Assembly: GCA_003508835.1 (NCBI GenBank)
Contig: PUFA01000164.1
Coordinates: 2,294,001-2,358,000 of the forward strand
Direction: 5' to 3'
Origin: Eonycteris spelaea
Taxonomy: Eukaryota > Chordata > Mammalia > Chiroptera > Pteropodidae
Length of the DNA: 64,000 nt
The position numbers and the translations under genes are program-made. Of the stretch, positions 33,505 to 45,929 are shown one piece after another (position 1 is the stretch's first letter; each line of letters opens with the position of its first letter). The notes under the pieces were generated by a model. That model worked only from the letters and a program-made list of their open reading frames with translations, did not search any database and was not told where the DNA came from.

Positions 33505-35150
33505 TAAAGAAAAATTGCTGCACAAACATATGATCTTGTAATAAGAGAAATGAAAAAAAAAGTTGCTTGTGATAAAATGTTAGGAAAATATGATCTTTCA
33601 AGGAAGAGGATATTGATGCTTTGTCACAAATATTTCATGGGAGCTCTGCTTAGGTTATAAGTCTTTACTGCTGTTATTGTTGGTTTTCTTGGGCATTAAG
33701 GAGACATGTTATTGAGAAATAATAATTTAGTTTTTCTAAATAAATTCTAAAACACTACACTATACTCTCTCCACAATATATGCTTTTTTTATTCCATAGA
33801 CCCTACTTTCATTGGATTATCTTGCCCATGTTCCCCTGCTGCTTTCTAATTGCTTGGATTTTCTGGGTGTTGTCTCTCCAATCATTCAAGCACTCTTTAA
33901 AGGCAGAGAAGACGCTTTCTCTTTCTTTTTACTTACCCAAAGGGCTTATTACTAAAGGCAGACCACAGAGCATTTCTGAAGAGACACCCTTGAGGCCCTC
34001 AGCAGAGAGCAATGCAAATAACAAACACCCAAGAGTACTGTTTGAAACCTAAGAAACATCAAAAATATTCCCCATCCTCACTTCTCTTAATCAGTGTTTT
34101 CTATTTATGCAGGGCCAAGCTTATGAAGGGTAAAGATTGCCTTGATGACAAGCAAACCTTCTGGCTACTGATGCTGACATCTAGAAATATCACAATGCTT
34201 GGATTCAATAGTCTTCACTATAACTCTATAACAGACTCAAGCAAAAGGCAATAGATAGACTCAGCCTTTTCTGAGCTTCTATAAAACACTCATCCATTGC
34301 ATTTCTCTTTAATTTCTTTCCTAATTATTTGACTGCCTCTTATTTGGGCCCAACAGAATTTTAAATATAAGAAAGAAACCATTAGAGAAAGGTTTAAAAT
34401 GAAGGGGAAGGCGGGAAACTAGTATTTGATTTAATCTGATGTGGTTTTATCAACTCATCTACTTTCAGCATTTGAATCAGTTAGCTAGCTGGAACAAGAT
34501 TTCTGTGTGAATAACTTTCATTATAATATACAGGGTGCATTTTAACAACTGTTTACATTCACAAGGGGCCACTATTTTTATCTAAATATCAGGGAAGAAC
34601 GGTGTCCCTGAATTGCCAAACCCAGAAAACAAAACAGAACAACAAAAAAACATACTATGTGTGGTGCCTTCTTTTAGCTTTTCTAATCTGGAACAGATTG
34701 TTCTTATTTCTAGAAAATTACTTAGAGTGTAGAGGATACTTCAAAATGAAGCAGACAGATATGCACTGATCCATCCTTTACATTACAGCACTCAAATTTT
34801 AGATTAATTTTCCTCTTACTTAGAAGCAAAAATTCTGCTAAGGGAACAGCCTGTTTTCATCTGACTTATAGTAAACATTTGCCACTTAGGATTCAGAGCC
34901 AGTTGGATTTTTTTAATCTTTGGCAATAGACACTAACACAGCTTTGATAAATTACAGCAAACCAACAGGGAGACAGCAACGTCAGGAGGATGCAAGAGGC
35001 CCAGCAATCAAGCAGGCCATAGAGCAGAGATGGATAACCATCATCTCTGTGTGCCCGGAAGGCAAATTTTCAGCAACCTTCCAAATGCTGCCATGTTCTT
35101 CCCTCAGTCTGCCTTTTGTCCTAACTCTCCAACTTAGCTTGGTGATTTTG
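33505..35150. other. Unassigned non-coding sequence
   Basis: Open frames of 90, 80 and 106 codons occur at 33780-34052, 34012-34254 and 34920-35240; none has a motif and all fit chance length. The last of these runs into L2 sequence. No gene is supported. Confidence 0.45.
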
Positions 35151-35154
35151 TTCA

Positions 35155-35640
35155 TGCAATCATCTATTTTACAGATATTTATTGAGAATTTCCCATGTGG
35201 TTATATTTTCTGTGTAAGAATAAAATGGTGGTCATTATAGATATGGTATCTGTACTTGCTTGTATAAAGCTCAAAGGAGCACAAGGATAACTAAGCAGGG
35301 AATTATTTCATGGTGTAATAAGTACAGGGGAAATTTAGCTATAAAAGGACATCAAAATAGAAAGGGCATCTAATTCTCCATTAAACACTCATGTGTGGAT
35401 TGAAACTTTTTAAGAAGATCAAAAAATTTTCCTTGAAGAAAAGATGTCCTGGCTGAGAAAAGGAGGATGAAAAGTTAGATAAATAAGGAAGAACTGGAAA
35501 AGCAATCCAGAAAGAGAACAGCATGTGCAAAAGATCAGAGGTAAGCATGTTCAAGAACTTGAAATTTAGTTTGGCTGCAGCCACACGTGTAAGGAAAATA
35601 TCAGCAAAAGATGAAGGGCATAGTGTAGCCAAGTTCTACA
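35155..35640 (-). repeat. L2, minus orientation (left part, split)
   Basis: ACAGATATTTATTGAGAATT, atggtgtaataagtacagggg, ttaagaagatcaaaaaattttccttgaagaaaagatg, aaagcaatccagaaagagaacagcatgtgcaaaagatcagagg and gcatgttcaagaacttgaaa are the reversed L2 3' region. It is interrupted near 35640. Confidence 0.8.
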
Positions 35641-35644
35641 CATT

Positions 35645-36010
35645 AGTCAGGATTATCTAGGTTGTACTTAATTAACAAATAAATATCAGTGATTTGGCAC
35701 AATAATAATTATCTCTCACTCAAGATATATATCCAATGTAAGCTGGAGCCAAGCTAGTAGTGGTGGGGTGCACACTGCAATTTAGAGATTTAGGACAATG
35801 GAGACTCACAATCTTGTAGCTGCAACACCTGGAAGATCTGGTTTTCCTGGTCACCTCATCAGGGAAAGAAACATTTGCATGTCTTTTATATATTTCACTC
35901 TAGAAGTGATACACATCATTCTAGAAGTGATACGCATCACATATGCACAGTTTATCATAGCACTAGTTACATCCTCCCCTCACACCCCAAAATTACAAGG
36001 ATCTAAAATC
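35645..36010 (-). mobile_element. Old MLT1-like LTR inserted in L2 (family name uncertain)
   Basis: GGATTATCTAGGTTGTACTT, aacaaataaatatcagtgatttggcac, ttatctctcactcaagatat and ctctagaagtgatacacatcattc recall a common mammalian LTR in reverse ('gcagtaacaaacaaccccaaaatctcagtggcttaaaacaa ... ggaagtgacacacatcacttc'). L2 sequence flanks it on both sides in register. Confidence 0.5.
35899..35940 (+). repeat. 21-base tandem duplication, two mismatches
   Basis: TCTAGAAGTGATACACATCAT is followed directly by the same 21 bases with A to G and T to C changes. In the related repeats this block occurs once, so it is a local duplication. Confidence 0.9.
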
Positions 36011-36049
36011 TAGGGGAGAAAATAGAGTGTTTAATGTGTACTGTGTCTC

Positions 36050-36195
36050 TGGTGTAGTCATGATATTGAAGAACTTTGTAAGCCATGTTTCCGTAGATGG
36101 TGATTTATTCTGAGGGCAATGAGAGGCCAATGAAGAATTTTGAGCAAGATAATCAGAGGACCAGATTGTTATCACTTTTTTATAGCACTGCAGGC
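36050..36195 (-). repeat. L2, minus orientation (right part, split)
   Basis: Ctttgtaagccatgtttccg, tttattctgagggcaatgagaggccaatgaagaattttgagc and gaccagattgttatcactt continue the reversed L2 ('ggccttgtaggccatggtaa ... gcaatgggaagccactggagggttttaagc'). Confidence 0.8.
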
Positions 36196-36199
36196 TCTC

Positions 36200-37900
36200 C
36201 TGCCCCATTGACCCTTCTTCCTCTCACCTCACCTTTAATCAGATAGGAGCTGTTCAGAAAAGAAGGCATGGAAGTAATGCTGTTAGAGAATGAGAAATGA
36301 TTAAAATCAACAGGAGAACGATTGATTGCCTACCCCCATCCTGCAATTAAAAACATGAGCTTTTTGACTGCCTCATAGAGTAAATGCTCCACTAAAAGCT
36401 GAGCTCCTACTTACAACGTAGCAGCTTTGGGGAAGATGGATCAGTCAGGCACGAACAGGCACAGACATGCTTTGGTAAATAGAACTAAGGGGAAAAGGTA
36501 CCAGGAGTCCTGGCTTCTGAGAAAAATTACTGTTATTGGCATGTCTATTCCTTTTCTCTAGACACTTGGTAGACACCCAGTGCCATCAAATCATGGTTAA
36601 AAAGAGCCTTAGCATAGAATCCAGAGTCAGTCACATCCCCCTTGGGGATGACTGCATATGGGAGGAAAAATACAAGGGGAATGAATAGGTGGTTGATATC
36701 ATTTCTTTATACTGTCGATAAAATCATGCCTTTTCAGTTTCTCTCAATGACTGATATTAACAGATGTATGTATGATGTCAGTGTGTCAAAGCAGATGGTA
36801 GCAGGTCCTCTTTGCCTCCTATAGTCCAGTGGTCAATATCTAGATGATTATCATAAACTCTTCACAAATTTTTAAAAATATGAAATCCTCAGTCATGTTC
36901 TCAATTTACTGAAATTCGTGGAGAAGGACCCATGAAACTATTTTTTTAATTTGACAGGCTTGGAATATGTTGTTCTAGTTAACGTGGAGCAATCATCATG
37001 AAATTATTTTCTATCTAAAGATCTACTATGACTTTTAGTCATTGGCAGGTTTTCTCATTGTTTAAATGTGAATGTCTTGACTCTGCTCTCAAAAAAAAAG
37101 TTTTCAAAAACACCAGAGAACTTTCCTTTTCACTGCTGAATTTCTGTGCCATTTTGCACATTGGTAGGCCCTCAGCAGAAATCTCAAAAATACAGAATAG
37201 AAAGCAGTACAATCAAACTGCATTGGTATTCTTGATAGAGATGAGCTGCAGATGCATATCACAAGGAAAGAAACAGCATTCCTCCCTAGGGCACAGAACT
37301 ATTTTTACGTCTGAGCTGCTCTCTTTTGGTAGACGGTGTCATAAGCATCACCAAGCTAACTCTACCGTGTTTGACAGCTAGAGCCTTATGTGATTGACTT
37401 GAGAAGATTCATTTTGTAGACGCATTTTCTCAGCACTCATAGGGAAGTTATAAAGGGAGCATTTTTATTTGTCATGTTGCAGGTTAGCCAACAAGGTAAA
37501 GTGGTGTATCATTGTTTCACCAAGATGAAAAAGTTGTTTTCTCTTGTTTTCCTAAATATGTGTATCCTCTATCCTCATTCTAAATCCCAAGTTGTATTTG
37601 CCTTTTATGTACATTTAATGCTTTTCATTTCATACAAGTTTAAATATTTTCAGTAACTTTACGTCAACACAAAAGCCCTATTTGAATTGAATCTTACCTT
37701 GTAGAAGAAAATAATGGAAAAAATTTTTTTCAGTTGAGAACCAAGCAAGTAGCTATTAAAAGTAAAAAAACTTATAATATAAAATTTTATATCCAATGAC
37801 AGAGATAATTCGTGCTTTATGCTGAAAAACTTACAAAATACCAAATTATAAAGGATAAAATTGAAATCAGCTTTTGAGTCCATTATGACATATTGGTTCA
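36200..37900. other. Unassigned non-coding sequence
   Basis: Contains a 117-codon plus-strand frame at 37028-37381 and a 133-codon minus-strand frame at 37659-38060. Neither shows a recognisable domain, and the second is made of AT-rich hydrophobic stretches typical of chance frames. No named repeat. Confidence 0.45.
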
Positions 37901-37904
37901 CAAC

Positions 37905-38300
37905 TTCATTCCAATCCCCTGTACCGCCCTCCAGCATTTTGGAGAATGGAGAGATGAAGACTAGAATTCTCACTGAGCTCCGTGTCCACGTATGTCCTAG
38001 CTTCCACCAAGCAGATGCACCCTCACGTATTTGGAAGATGGAAAGACATTGTGTCTGCACTTCTGCTTTCGGCTGTTAAACACAGCCCGGCTGTGTGAGT
38101 TTTTCTACCGCAGTGGTAATAGTGATAACAGTTTCTGTCACCTGCTCATGACTGTATCATTTTGCTAGTGTGGATCTCAGCTGAGTTTACCTGGTCCCGG
38201 AGCCAGAGATCATAGCAGCAGCTCCAGATTACCGCAGAGGAAGTAGCCCATTTGGCAAATCTGGAAGTCATTTCTGGAAACTCAGTCAAGAGCCTGCTTC
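37905..38300. other. Unassigned block with about nine CpG sites
   Basis: Nine CpG sites fall in about 320 bases, including a repeated TACCGCAG context at 38107 and 38231. The surroundings are CpG-poor. The text could be an old LTR read on the minus strand that I cannot name, or a conserved regulatory element. The 133-codon minus frame overlaps its left part but has no motif. Confidence 0.35.
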
Positions 38301-38304
38301 TGTA

Positions 38305-39765
38305 GCCTTTATAATAATTTTTTAAGCACATAATTCTCTTATTAACTTCCTTTCTAGAATACCTTCTGTTACATACAACTGAACCCAAATTATATTAATA
38401 GTATTAATAATCTCATAAACCAGAGGCAATCACTATTAACTTCTCATTGTCCTCTTTACAGTTATGTCTGATATGCATAGTTTTTAATGGTATATAAATA
38501 TGCAAATATTATATGCAACTTAAGAGAAAAGTGTACAATGGAAAATAAACAGGTAGATGTAAATTAGCTTAAACTTGACTCTAATTTGTATCCCGGTGTC
38601 ATAGGGAAACAGTTTGAATTAGAGCTCTCAGTAATAAGTAGGTGGTCACAATACACTATAATCTGCTGGCTGAGGAAATAATTTTCTCTGTTCAAAATGT
38701 AGCCATCACCCTTAATATCCATCATCAGACTGACTTTGGTACTGAAAGAAGACATTTGTACCAGGACAAACTTTGCCTTTTTCTCTAGATCCCACTCTTC
38801 TGGGAAATAACTTCAAAAAAGTAATGTCAAACAGACTAACATTTCCTCCATAAAAATTTCCCATTAGGAACCCTTTTCAATACAATTTTTAATGCATTTG
38901 AAATTGTTTTTCCTAAAAAAAAAAACCCAAAGATTATTATGATTTACCTCATCACTATAGGTTTTCAAAGTAACCCATTCATCTAAAATATTTTAACTTG
39001 CATCAACATATGGCCCATGATAACTATAATTACAGTAAGAAATCATATTAAAATGCAGGTGACTAAGAGATATTACCAGTCCATCTTGTCCAAACCTAGA
39101 CAAGCAAGCAATGGAGCTCAGACATTGCCCTAGAGTCATGGCATTATACCTGAAAGCATAGTGTCATCTAGGGAAACAGAAATGTCTCTCTCTGTCATTA
39201 GTCTAATGTCAACAAAAAGTCACTAAGGAATATTGCTTCTTTTATCCCAAAGAAGACTTTCCTTCCTCACTATGTGACAGCTCTTAGTTAAATATTGGAT
39301 CATGTTTTCATACTCATTCTGAACCTACTACCATATATATTAAGTCTGGTAACTTAAAAATAAAAGCAATTCCAAAAATGCCATTTCTTTTTTTAAATTG
39401 TCACTGTTTCACTTGTTTCTCTTAATTTTCAAGAAGGAAAAGAAAGCATAAAATGGAACAAGTGAATACTGTATTTCCTCTGCAAAATCTATTAAATTGA
39501 GTAGGCAAGCATTTTAAAATATATAGAATGCCATCCACATTGTGACAAGCTTAATATTTCTAAATACATGCAGATAAAATATCTCTCCACTGTAAATACT
39601 TACCAGAAATAACATTTATTTCAACAGTAAAACTCTAGTTATCCAAAATCATTTGCGTACACGCACATAGTATAATGGATATGTCTTATGCACCCTTTCG
39701 GAATCTCTTCACCTCACCTGTCCTTTATTTCATCCACAGATGAAGCAGTCAGTCTATACACCTTC
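38305..39765. other. Unassigned AT-rich non-coding sequence
   Basis: No gene or named repeat in about 1.4 kb. Confidence 0.5.
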
Positions 39766-39769
39766 AAAC

Positions 39770-40165
39770 ACTTCGATGCAGGTGTCCCTTGACAGTGCCT
39801 GGCCTCGAACAAGTCCCAGGAACCTCTAACCTTCTGTCCAAGTGTGCTCCACTAAACCTACTGTATGGGATGAAACAGGAGCATACTTTGCACCCATGTA
39901 TGTGCTACCCAGAAGTGCAAGGGCAATTATTTGACCACAGTAGGTCAAATAGATTCTATATGGTTGAAGCGACTGAACAGCCCATTGGCTGTAGAGATAT
40001 CCACTTGACAATACATTCACATTTTGCTTCTCTCTTCTTTCCTGCTTTGCTTCATCTATCCCTCACCTTTGTTTTCTAAACTCAGACTCAATACAGTGTT
40101 TAAAAACAAGTCTTTGTCTCAAGCTCTGCTTCCTGGGGAACTCCAGCCAAGATATTACTGTATAG
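39770..40165 (+). repeat. Possible LTR-like repeat
   Basis: The end CAAGTCTTTGTCTCAAGCTC then tgcttcctggggaactccagcc resembles the 3' end of several old mammalian LTR-type repeats ('ccttgtctcaggctctgcttctggggaacccaacc'). The body is not recognised. A 96-codon plus-strand frame (39789-40079) lies inside it without motifs. Confidence 0.35.
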
Positions 40166-40169
40166 CATA

Positions 40170-40835
40170 CAGTGATATATAAGAATTATAATAGTCACAT
40201 ACTGTTAGGGTTCAATAAGGTGTTAGGTTTTTCAGTTAAATAAAAGTTAACACTTCCCTTCATTACCAGCCTTGAAAAAAACAGAAGAGATTAGGTGAGT
40301 CAATTATTTTCATGAGCCGGTGTATCATTCACATTCTAGTTAAGGCAATAGCTACAGTCATATGTATTTGAAATTAGTCATATATATTTGAAAGCTTAAC
40401 TTTGCCTGCTTTTGTTTGCTTTAGAATTAAAACTTTAAGTACCTTTAAAAAGATGAATTTTTTTAAACTTCTTTTCCCCTGAAGACAGAAGGGGAATCAA
40501 CCAACTGTAGGTTCATACCCAGAGAATGGAACAAATATACCTTGATTAACCATCACACACACACATGTACCTGTGTACCCAGGGTGACTACTATATATTC
40601 ACCAGGGATAAGTTTTACTCTAGTCTAAAATTTACAGGTAAACATTTTGAACAGGGATTTTTTTCTAAATATCCTACATTATCCGGTGATTACAGAGCAA
40701 ATTATGCCCTTATAAATAAAAATGACATGTGATAGATTATATTAATTCTGTTAAATGTTTATTAAACTCAGTTCCTCTCTCAAATTGTGTTGGACACAGA
40801 CAAATTAAAATACTAGAATAAATACTATAATTATA
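40170..40835. other. Unassigned AT-rich non-coding sequence
   Basis: Short (CA)6 at about 40552-40564. No gene or named repeat. Confidence 0.5.
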
Positions 40836-40839
40836 ATTT

Positions 40840-41045
40840 CTAATATCCACATAGTACTTTATAGTTTAATAATTCCTTTTACCTAAGGTATCATATTTAA
40901 TCTTCTAAATCTGTGAGATAATTTATTTTACCAAATTTATTTTTACAAATAAAGAAATAAAGTTCTGAGAGTATAAATAATTCATTTAGGATAGTACCTG
41001 TACTGTATACTACCTGTACTGCAAACTCAGGATTTGTGAAACTAT
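40840..41045 (-). repeat. MIR SINE, diverged, minus orientation
   Basis: CATAGTACTTTATAGTTTAA, tatcatatttaatcttctaaatctgtgagataat, ttttacaaataaagaaataaagttctgagagtataaataattcattt follow the reversed MIR order. It also holds a small duplication of 'tacctgtactg'. Confidence 0.6.
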
Positions 41046-41049
41046 TTCT

Positions 41050-41365
41050 TGAACTACCCTTTTGAACTTCCTTGACCTCATCTTATTTTTAGTTATCTAT
41101 TACCATCCTTCCACATACACTGGTTCCTCTTTTAACTGTTCCCTCTAACTTTGTATTCTAAAAGACACCCAAATGTTTGACTTCATTTCCTAGGGTTCAC
41201 TGGTGTTTAGCATATTCATAGTCTTCACTGCTTCTAATCCTTAAACCAGCCTAAATCACCCATAAACCACAAACCCATTATTATCATGGATACAAATTGG
41301 CTGCTTTCCTAAATGTCCTCTTCAGCTAATTCCTTGCTTGAAGGACCTTGAATTTATTTGGTGTC
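41050..41365. other. Unassigned non-coding sequence
   Basis: Pyrimidine-rich in part, no gene and no named repeat. Confidence 0.5.
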
Positions 41366-41369
41366 TACC

Positions 41370-41556
41370 TCTTCCCACCACAGGAGCCAAGGAGGGGTCA
41401 CCCCATTCTCAGCTCCAAGGGTGAATCCTGATAGGCCTATGCTAATAATTATGACCCCATTTCTTTTGCCAGGAATAGGTTTAAACATGATGACATAACA
41501 TAATTCTACCCAATGAGTCATGAGGGGAGAACAACCTATGGAAAGATTTTTCCACC
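41370..41556. repeat. Possible fragment of an old LTR-type repeat
   Basis: Gaccccatttcttttgccag and taattctacccaatgagtcatgaggggag recall the 'catgtgacccaagttgggccaatcagagtc' stretch seen in several ancient mammalian LTR and DNA repeats. Too diverged for a family name. Confidence 0.3.
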
Positions 41557-41968
41557 CTTTTTATGGGCTGAATTGTGTCCTCTCAAATTTTATGTGTCGA
41601 AGCTCTAATCCCCAGTACTTCAGAATGTGACTATATTTAGAGATAGGACCTTTAAAAGTGTAATTAAGATTAAATGAGATCATGTGAGTGGTCCCTAATC
41701 CAATATGACTGGTGTTCTTATATTAAGAGGAAAGTTGGACTCAAAAAGAGACACCAGCGATGCATATGGAGAAAAGCCCATGTGAGGACACAGAGAGAAG
41801 GTGGTCAGGCCACCTGCAAGCCAAGAAGAGAGGCCTCAGAAGAAACCAACCCTGACATCTTGATCTCAGAATTCTAGCCTGCTGAACTATGAGCAAATAA
41901 ATTTCTGGTGCAAGCTGCCCAGACTGTAGTACTTTGTTATGGCAGCCCCAACAAGCTAATATAGGCTA
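41557..41968 (+). mobile_element. MLT1-type solo LTR, near full length, plus orientation
   Basis: Tttatgggctgaattgtgtcctctcaaattttatgtg, ctctaatccccagtacttcagaatgtgactatatttagagatagg, ggtccctaatccaatatgactggtgttcttat, gccacctgcaagccaagaagagaggcc, ccaaccctgacatcttgatctcagaattctagcc, aaataaatttctggtg and actttgttatggcagccccaacaagctaatata make a complete MLT1 LTR in order, including the polyadenylation signal AATAAA. The 67-codon frame inside it is not a gene. Confidence 0.9.
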
Positions 41969-42244
41969 GAGTTAGAGATAAATAATATAAATAACAATCA
42001 GAGAATAATTGGCTCAATGTGCCTTTGGGAAAATAAGAGAGAGACCGTGTGATCAGTCTAATGTGCATAAGACAATGATTTGAAAACAGAAGAGATGTTC
42101 TCATCCTTAACACAAACCATGTACCTTCTTAGGAAGCACATATTTAAGCACAATGCCCAGGAGGTAGTAACTCCTGCATAGTCTATAAGGATGAAATACA
42201 AATGGGGTGAAGAATAAAAGAAGAGAAGGAGGAGGAAGGGATGG

Positions 42245-42415
42245 GAAAGAGCTAACCCTTATATGTGTTAACTTGTTTAATTCCTAGAACCACCCTATGA
42301 GGAACTGAATTTAACATCATTGTCCCCACTTTATAAAGGAGGAAAGTGAATCGCAGAGACATCAAGTAAATTGCCTAGAGTCATGTAGTAAGTGGAAGAG
42401 CTAGAATAGATATAG
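42245..42415 (-). repeat. MIR SINE, minus orientation
   Basis: Gtgttaacttgtttaattcctagaaccaccctatgaggaac, tgtccccactttataaaggaggaaagtgaatcgcagagac, aattgcctagagtcatgtagtaagtggaagagctagaat is the reversed MIR core in order. Confidence 0.85.
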
Positions 42416-42419
42416 ATCC

Positions 42420-44890
42420 ATAAGGGAAAAAATCACACAAAAAATAAAATTTAAATTAAAAAGCCTCTAATTTCTAGTACTAGTCTCACACTTTATTACT
42501 AACAAATAGACAAGAAACACCTTCATTTACATTTTCAGAGAGAGAAGGATGTTGACTCCAATTCACTTATCTTCTTGTGTTTCTATGTGTTCATTTTTAA
42601 ACAAGCAAATGTAACATATACTCAATTTAGAACATACTGACCTTATTCTGGCAAAATAACACATTGTCTTCTCTTTTTACCCTTGACGCCACTGCAAAGT
42701 CAATACAATCTGTTATAACAGTGGAAGAGAAAGGAACAGGAAAATTTGAATGAACTGTGTGGTTTAACCTTAATGAAAGTAGGCTTATGTTCTGAACAAT
42801 GAATCTTTGTTGTTCCCCCAAATCTTATTTGTATACAGAACTTTTGGTTGCTACTATGTATCATGAAACTGCTACATGGTTGCATTTCAATAGTAAGTCT
42901 GTAAACCAGTGAACAAACAATACTTTGTGTATCTACCTTTACCAGTGGAAAAGATCATGTCACTATCAGCATTCTAATACAGAAGTACTTAAAGGTAGTG
43001 CATACTGAAATAAATTATCTAAGATCACAAAATGCAATCATTTTAAAATAATTTTTGGCAGTAAAAAATAATTTGATCAGCGCTCTCTGTAAATAAAGTA
43101 TGTTCATGATAAGCACTGCTTCAAAGTTTAACTCCTTTTTCTATCTCCCTCCTACCCCAACTCCCCTCCCACAAAAAAAAAGTAAGAGAATTTTTTATAG
43201 GTTGAAATTAATGTAGCCTGAAGGAAATATACCTTCTGTGAATGCTAAGTAGGGTAGGTTGTGGGAAAAGGAAGGGGAAAGACCCTAAGGTTCTCAGAAA
43301 CTGCAGAAAGAGAATTACTCTACAGCTGAAGAATTTGGGCCTCTTCTTTGTTAATAAACTTTTTTAGACTTTGCTAACATGTTATTTATTGAACTCCTGA
43401 GTGTTTTTACTGCAGGTGGATTCTTTTTTTAAAAGAAGAAGAAAAATCTAAAACTAAACAAAAATGGCTAGTTTGAGAATAGTTGAAAAAGAAGAAGAAA
43501 AAGATTGCATAAATTTGGATCTCCTTAAGGTACATGAATAATTGCCCAATTCTTCATGTCAACACAGCATATTATAACAGACAAATTAAATTTGTTTTAT
43601 TGAAAATCAAAATTGAATGAGTTCAGATAATACCCTTTAATTTTCTTAATTTACTCTATTTACTTTCAATTATTTGCATTGCAACAGTGTGAGTTGGAGA
43701 ATATGCACTACTTTTACTTAATCTTTGAATTAGAGGTAATCTGAAATAGATTGACAGCCTCAGTTAAATATCATTACTAAATATTTCCAGATAGCAAATA
43801 TTGCTAATAGGAAGGATATTTACACAGCTAAAATTTATTTAACATAATATTAAATGTCATTTTTATGAAAAGGTAATAGGGACATATTTGCTTTAATATA
43901 ACCTATTCACAATATATAGATGCCCTTAGTAGTCACTCTTACTTGGTCTTTAAAAAAACCATAACATTTTAAAATTAAATTAGTTGTTGTAGGTTTAAAG
44001 ATACATAAGGGAAGTATGGACAAAGAGTTTTTGTACCTTAGCAGCTATTCAGCCACGCAGCTGGAATAACAGTTCATTCAAGACACCATAACATCCTTGG
44101 AAGACTGACATCTCTTATGTCTAACAATACCTGCAGAAGTCTGTTCAGTAGTAAACTTCTGTTGATTCCTATGGTAAGGACTCCATCACAACTTGTTACT
44201 GGGTTGACCTTCATCTCCAACTTCTATGCCTTCTGCTACTTCTATATCTCCCAACACTATTCTCTCCTCTGGTCCTCTCTCCACCTCAGGGTATCTGTCA
44301 TAAGTTTTTAGTGCCTTATGACTTCTGAAGCCTCAATGGTCTCTTGACTTCTGCTCTCTTTTTAAAGTTTTTATCCAAAAATTCCAAAGAGAAACCTGGT
44401 TTGTGAGCTAGTCATCACCCAATATTGACTACCCTTATTGGGCAGAGTTTAGTAACAGGTCAACTCGTGGGGTAATGGCCAGGACTTTCATTCTCCATAT
44501 TAATTTGAGGGTGAATTCCTTCAACTAAGTCAACTGGACCATAAAAATAAGAGTCACATGACACAAAAATCTGTGGTCCAATGAACATAGAAATACTTCC
44601 AGCTGTTTTTCACAAAATGAAGCAATGGACATAAACACTTTTCTCAGAAGAGGACCCTGGGCATGGTGGACACATGGGTTGGCATGGTCTCCTTGCCAGT
44701 GTATCCTTTCATTTAAGAAGTCTATTATATTAAAGTATAACATTTTATAAAATAACAGTGCTGGTTTTATTCTCCAATGTAAAAGTTGTGATTACTTAAT
44801 TGTTTTCAGGATTTTCTTGCTCTCAATATAGACTTAATTTTCTATTAATGTATTCCTACATAATTTGATACAGATTTCATATTTATTCCC
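42420..44890. other. Unassigned AT-rich non-coding sequence
   Basis: About 2.5 kb without a nameable element. The part at 44030-44700 is more balanced in composition and could hold an old repeat, but I cannot place it. Frames of 61-72 codons are present and carry no motif. Confidence 0.45.
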
Positions 44891-44894
44891 TTGT

Positions 44895-44990
44895 CTTATG
44901 TATAAAAATAACCCTTGTCTTGTTTATTTTCTTTATACTTGGCATCTTGCAGAGTGTCTGGTATATAGAAGATGCTAACTAGGTGTTAAT
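44895..44990 (+). repeat. L2 3' end, plus orientation
   Basis: Tcttgtttattttctttatacttggcatcttgcagagtgtctggtatatagaagatgctaactagg matches the L2 terminal block 'gttcactgctgtatccccagcacctagaacagtgcctggcacatagtaggcgctcaataaa'. Confidence 0.6.
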
Positions 44991-44999
44991 CAAATCAAA

Positions 45000-45780
45000 T
45001 CCATGAAACAAATTAATGAAGAAAAGATTTGAGTTGATTTTACTGAGGGCCTCAGCTTCAAGGCTAAAAAGTGGTAAAACCATTTAGAAGAAGTAGGACT
45101 CCTCGGCATCAAGTCTATTGGGCAGGTGCATTGTTAACTGAGAGAGAAACATTTCCTTATAAGCTGTAAACTTGTTGAGGATTCCAGGAAAGGGGCAGGG
45201 CAGCAAAACAGTAGGAGTATAGCAGAGCCCTTACTAAAAAATGAATAAAGTGGACATCCAGGAACTCTAGTGAGCAGGCCACCTTGCTAGATAATAGTAG
45301 ACACCCTCTTAGTTTAAGATAAGATGAAGTAAAATCAACTCTACTCTACATCATTCATGACTTGTTCTTACAAATGTAGTTACTATAAATGTTATAATGT
45401 AAATGACATACATATTTCCAGTAAATGGCACTTTGTCTTGGGGCATTTCATAGGTAGATTCAATTAAACTGGCATTATTAGTCCAATTCCAAAAACCGTA
45501 TCATGTGAAATAAAACATAAATTCAGAATTAACAAATCTTTGATAAAACAATAATTAAAATGCATAGTGAATATGTAAATATTTTAATATAATTGAATGT
45601 TTATATCAACTTGGATATAGGTAAATTCAATAAATTTTTCTGTAACAATGCTCTGATCATGCACAGACATAAATTCAGAGTTTTTGCATTCTCTAGTTAC
45701 TAGAATTTATAAATTTATACACAAAAATCCTATTGGATCTATTAGAATTGATTTGTTATAATTTATACATACATGCATCT
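45000..45780. other. Unassigned AT-rich non-coding sequence
   Basis: No gene or named repeat. Confidence 0.5.
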
Positions 45781-45786
45781 AATTGG

Positions 45787-45848
45787 TTGTGTGTGTGTAT
45801 ACACACACAGATAGGTAGGTAGATAGAAAAATAGATGATTAGATAGAC

Positions 45849-45884
<36 letters not shown>

Positions 45885-45926
45885 TCTCTATATAGAGACA
45901 TATATAAATATATATATATACATACA
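45787..45926 (+). repeat. Compound microsatellite (TG)n(CA)n, (GATA)n, (TA)n
   Basis: Three arrays follow one another: a self-complementary TGTGTGTGTATACACACACA join (45789-45808), GATA/GGTA units with about nine clean GATA copies (45850-45884), and a TCTCTATATAGAGA palindrome (45885-45898) leading into TA repeats. Likely hypervariable in length. Confidence 0.95.
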
Positions 45927-45929
45927 CCA

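Noticed and set aside
34920..35240. 106-codon plus-strand open frame as a gene
   Set aside because: Its 3' part runs into L2 sequence and the rest has no motif.
37028..37381. 117-codon plus-strand open frame as a gene
   Set aside because: No recognisable domain and no supporting transcript signals.
37659..38060. 133-codon minus-strand open frame as a gene
   Set aside because: No motif, AT-driven hydrophobic composition, and length within chance expectation for 64 kb.
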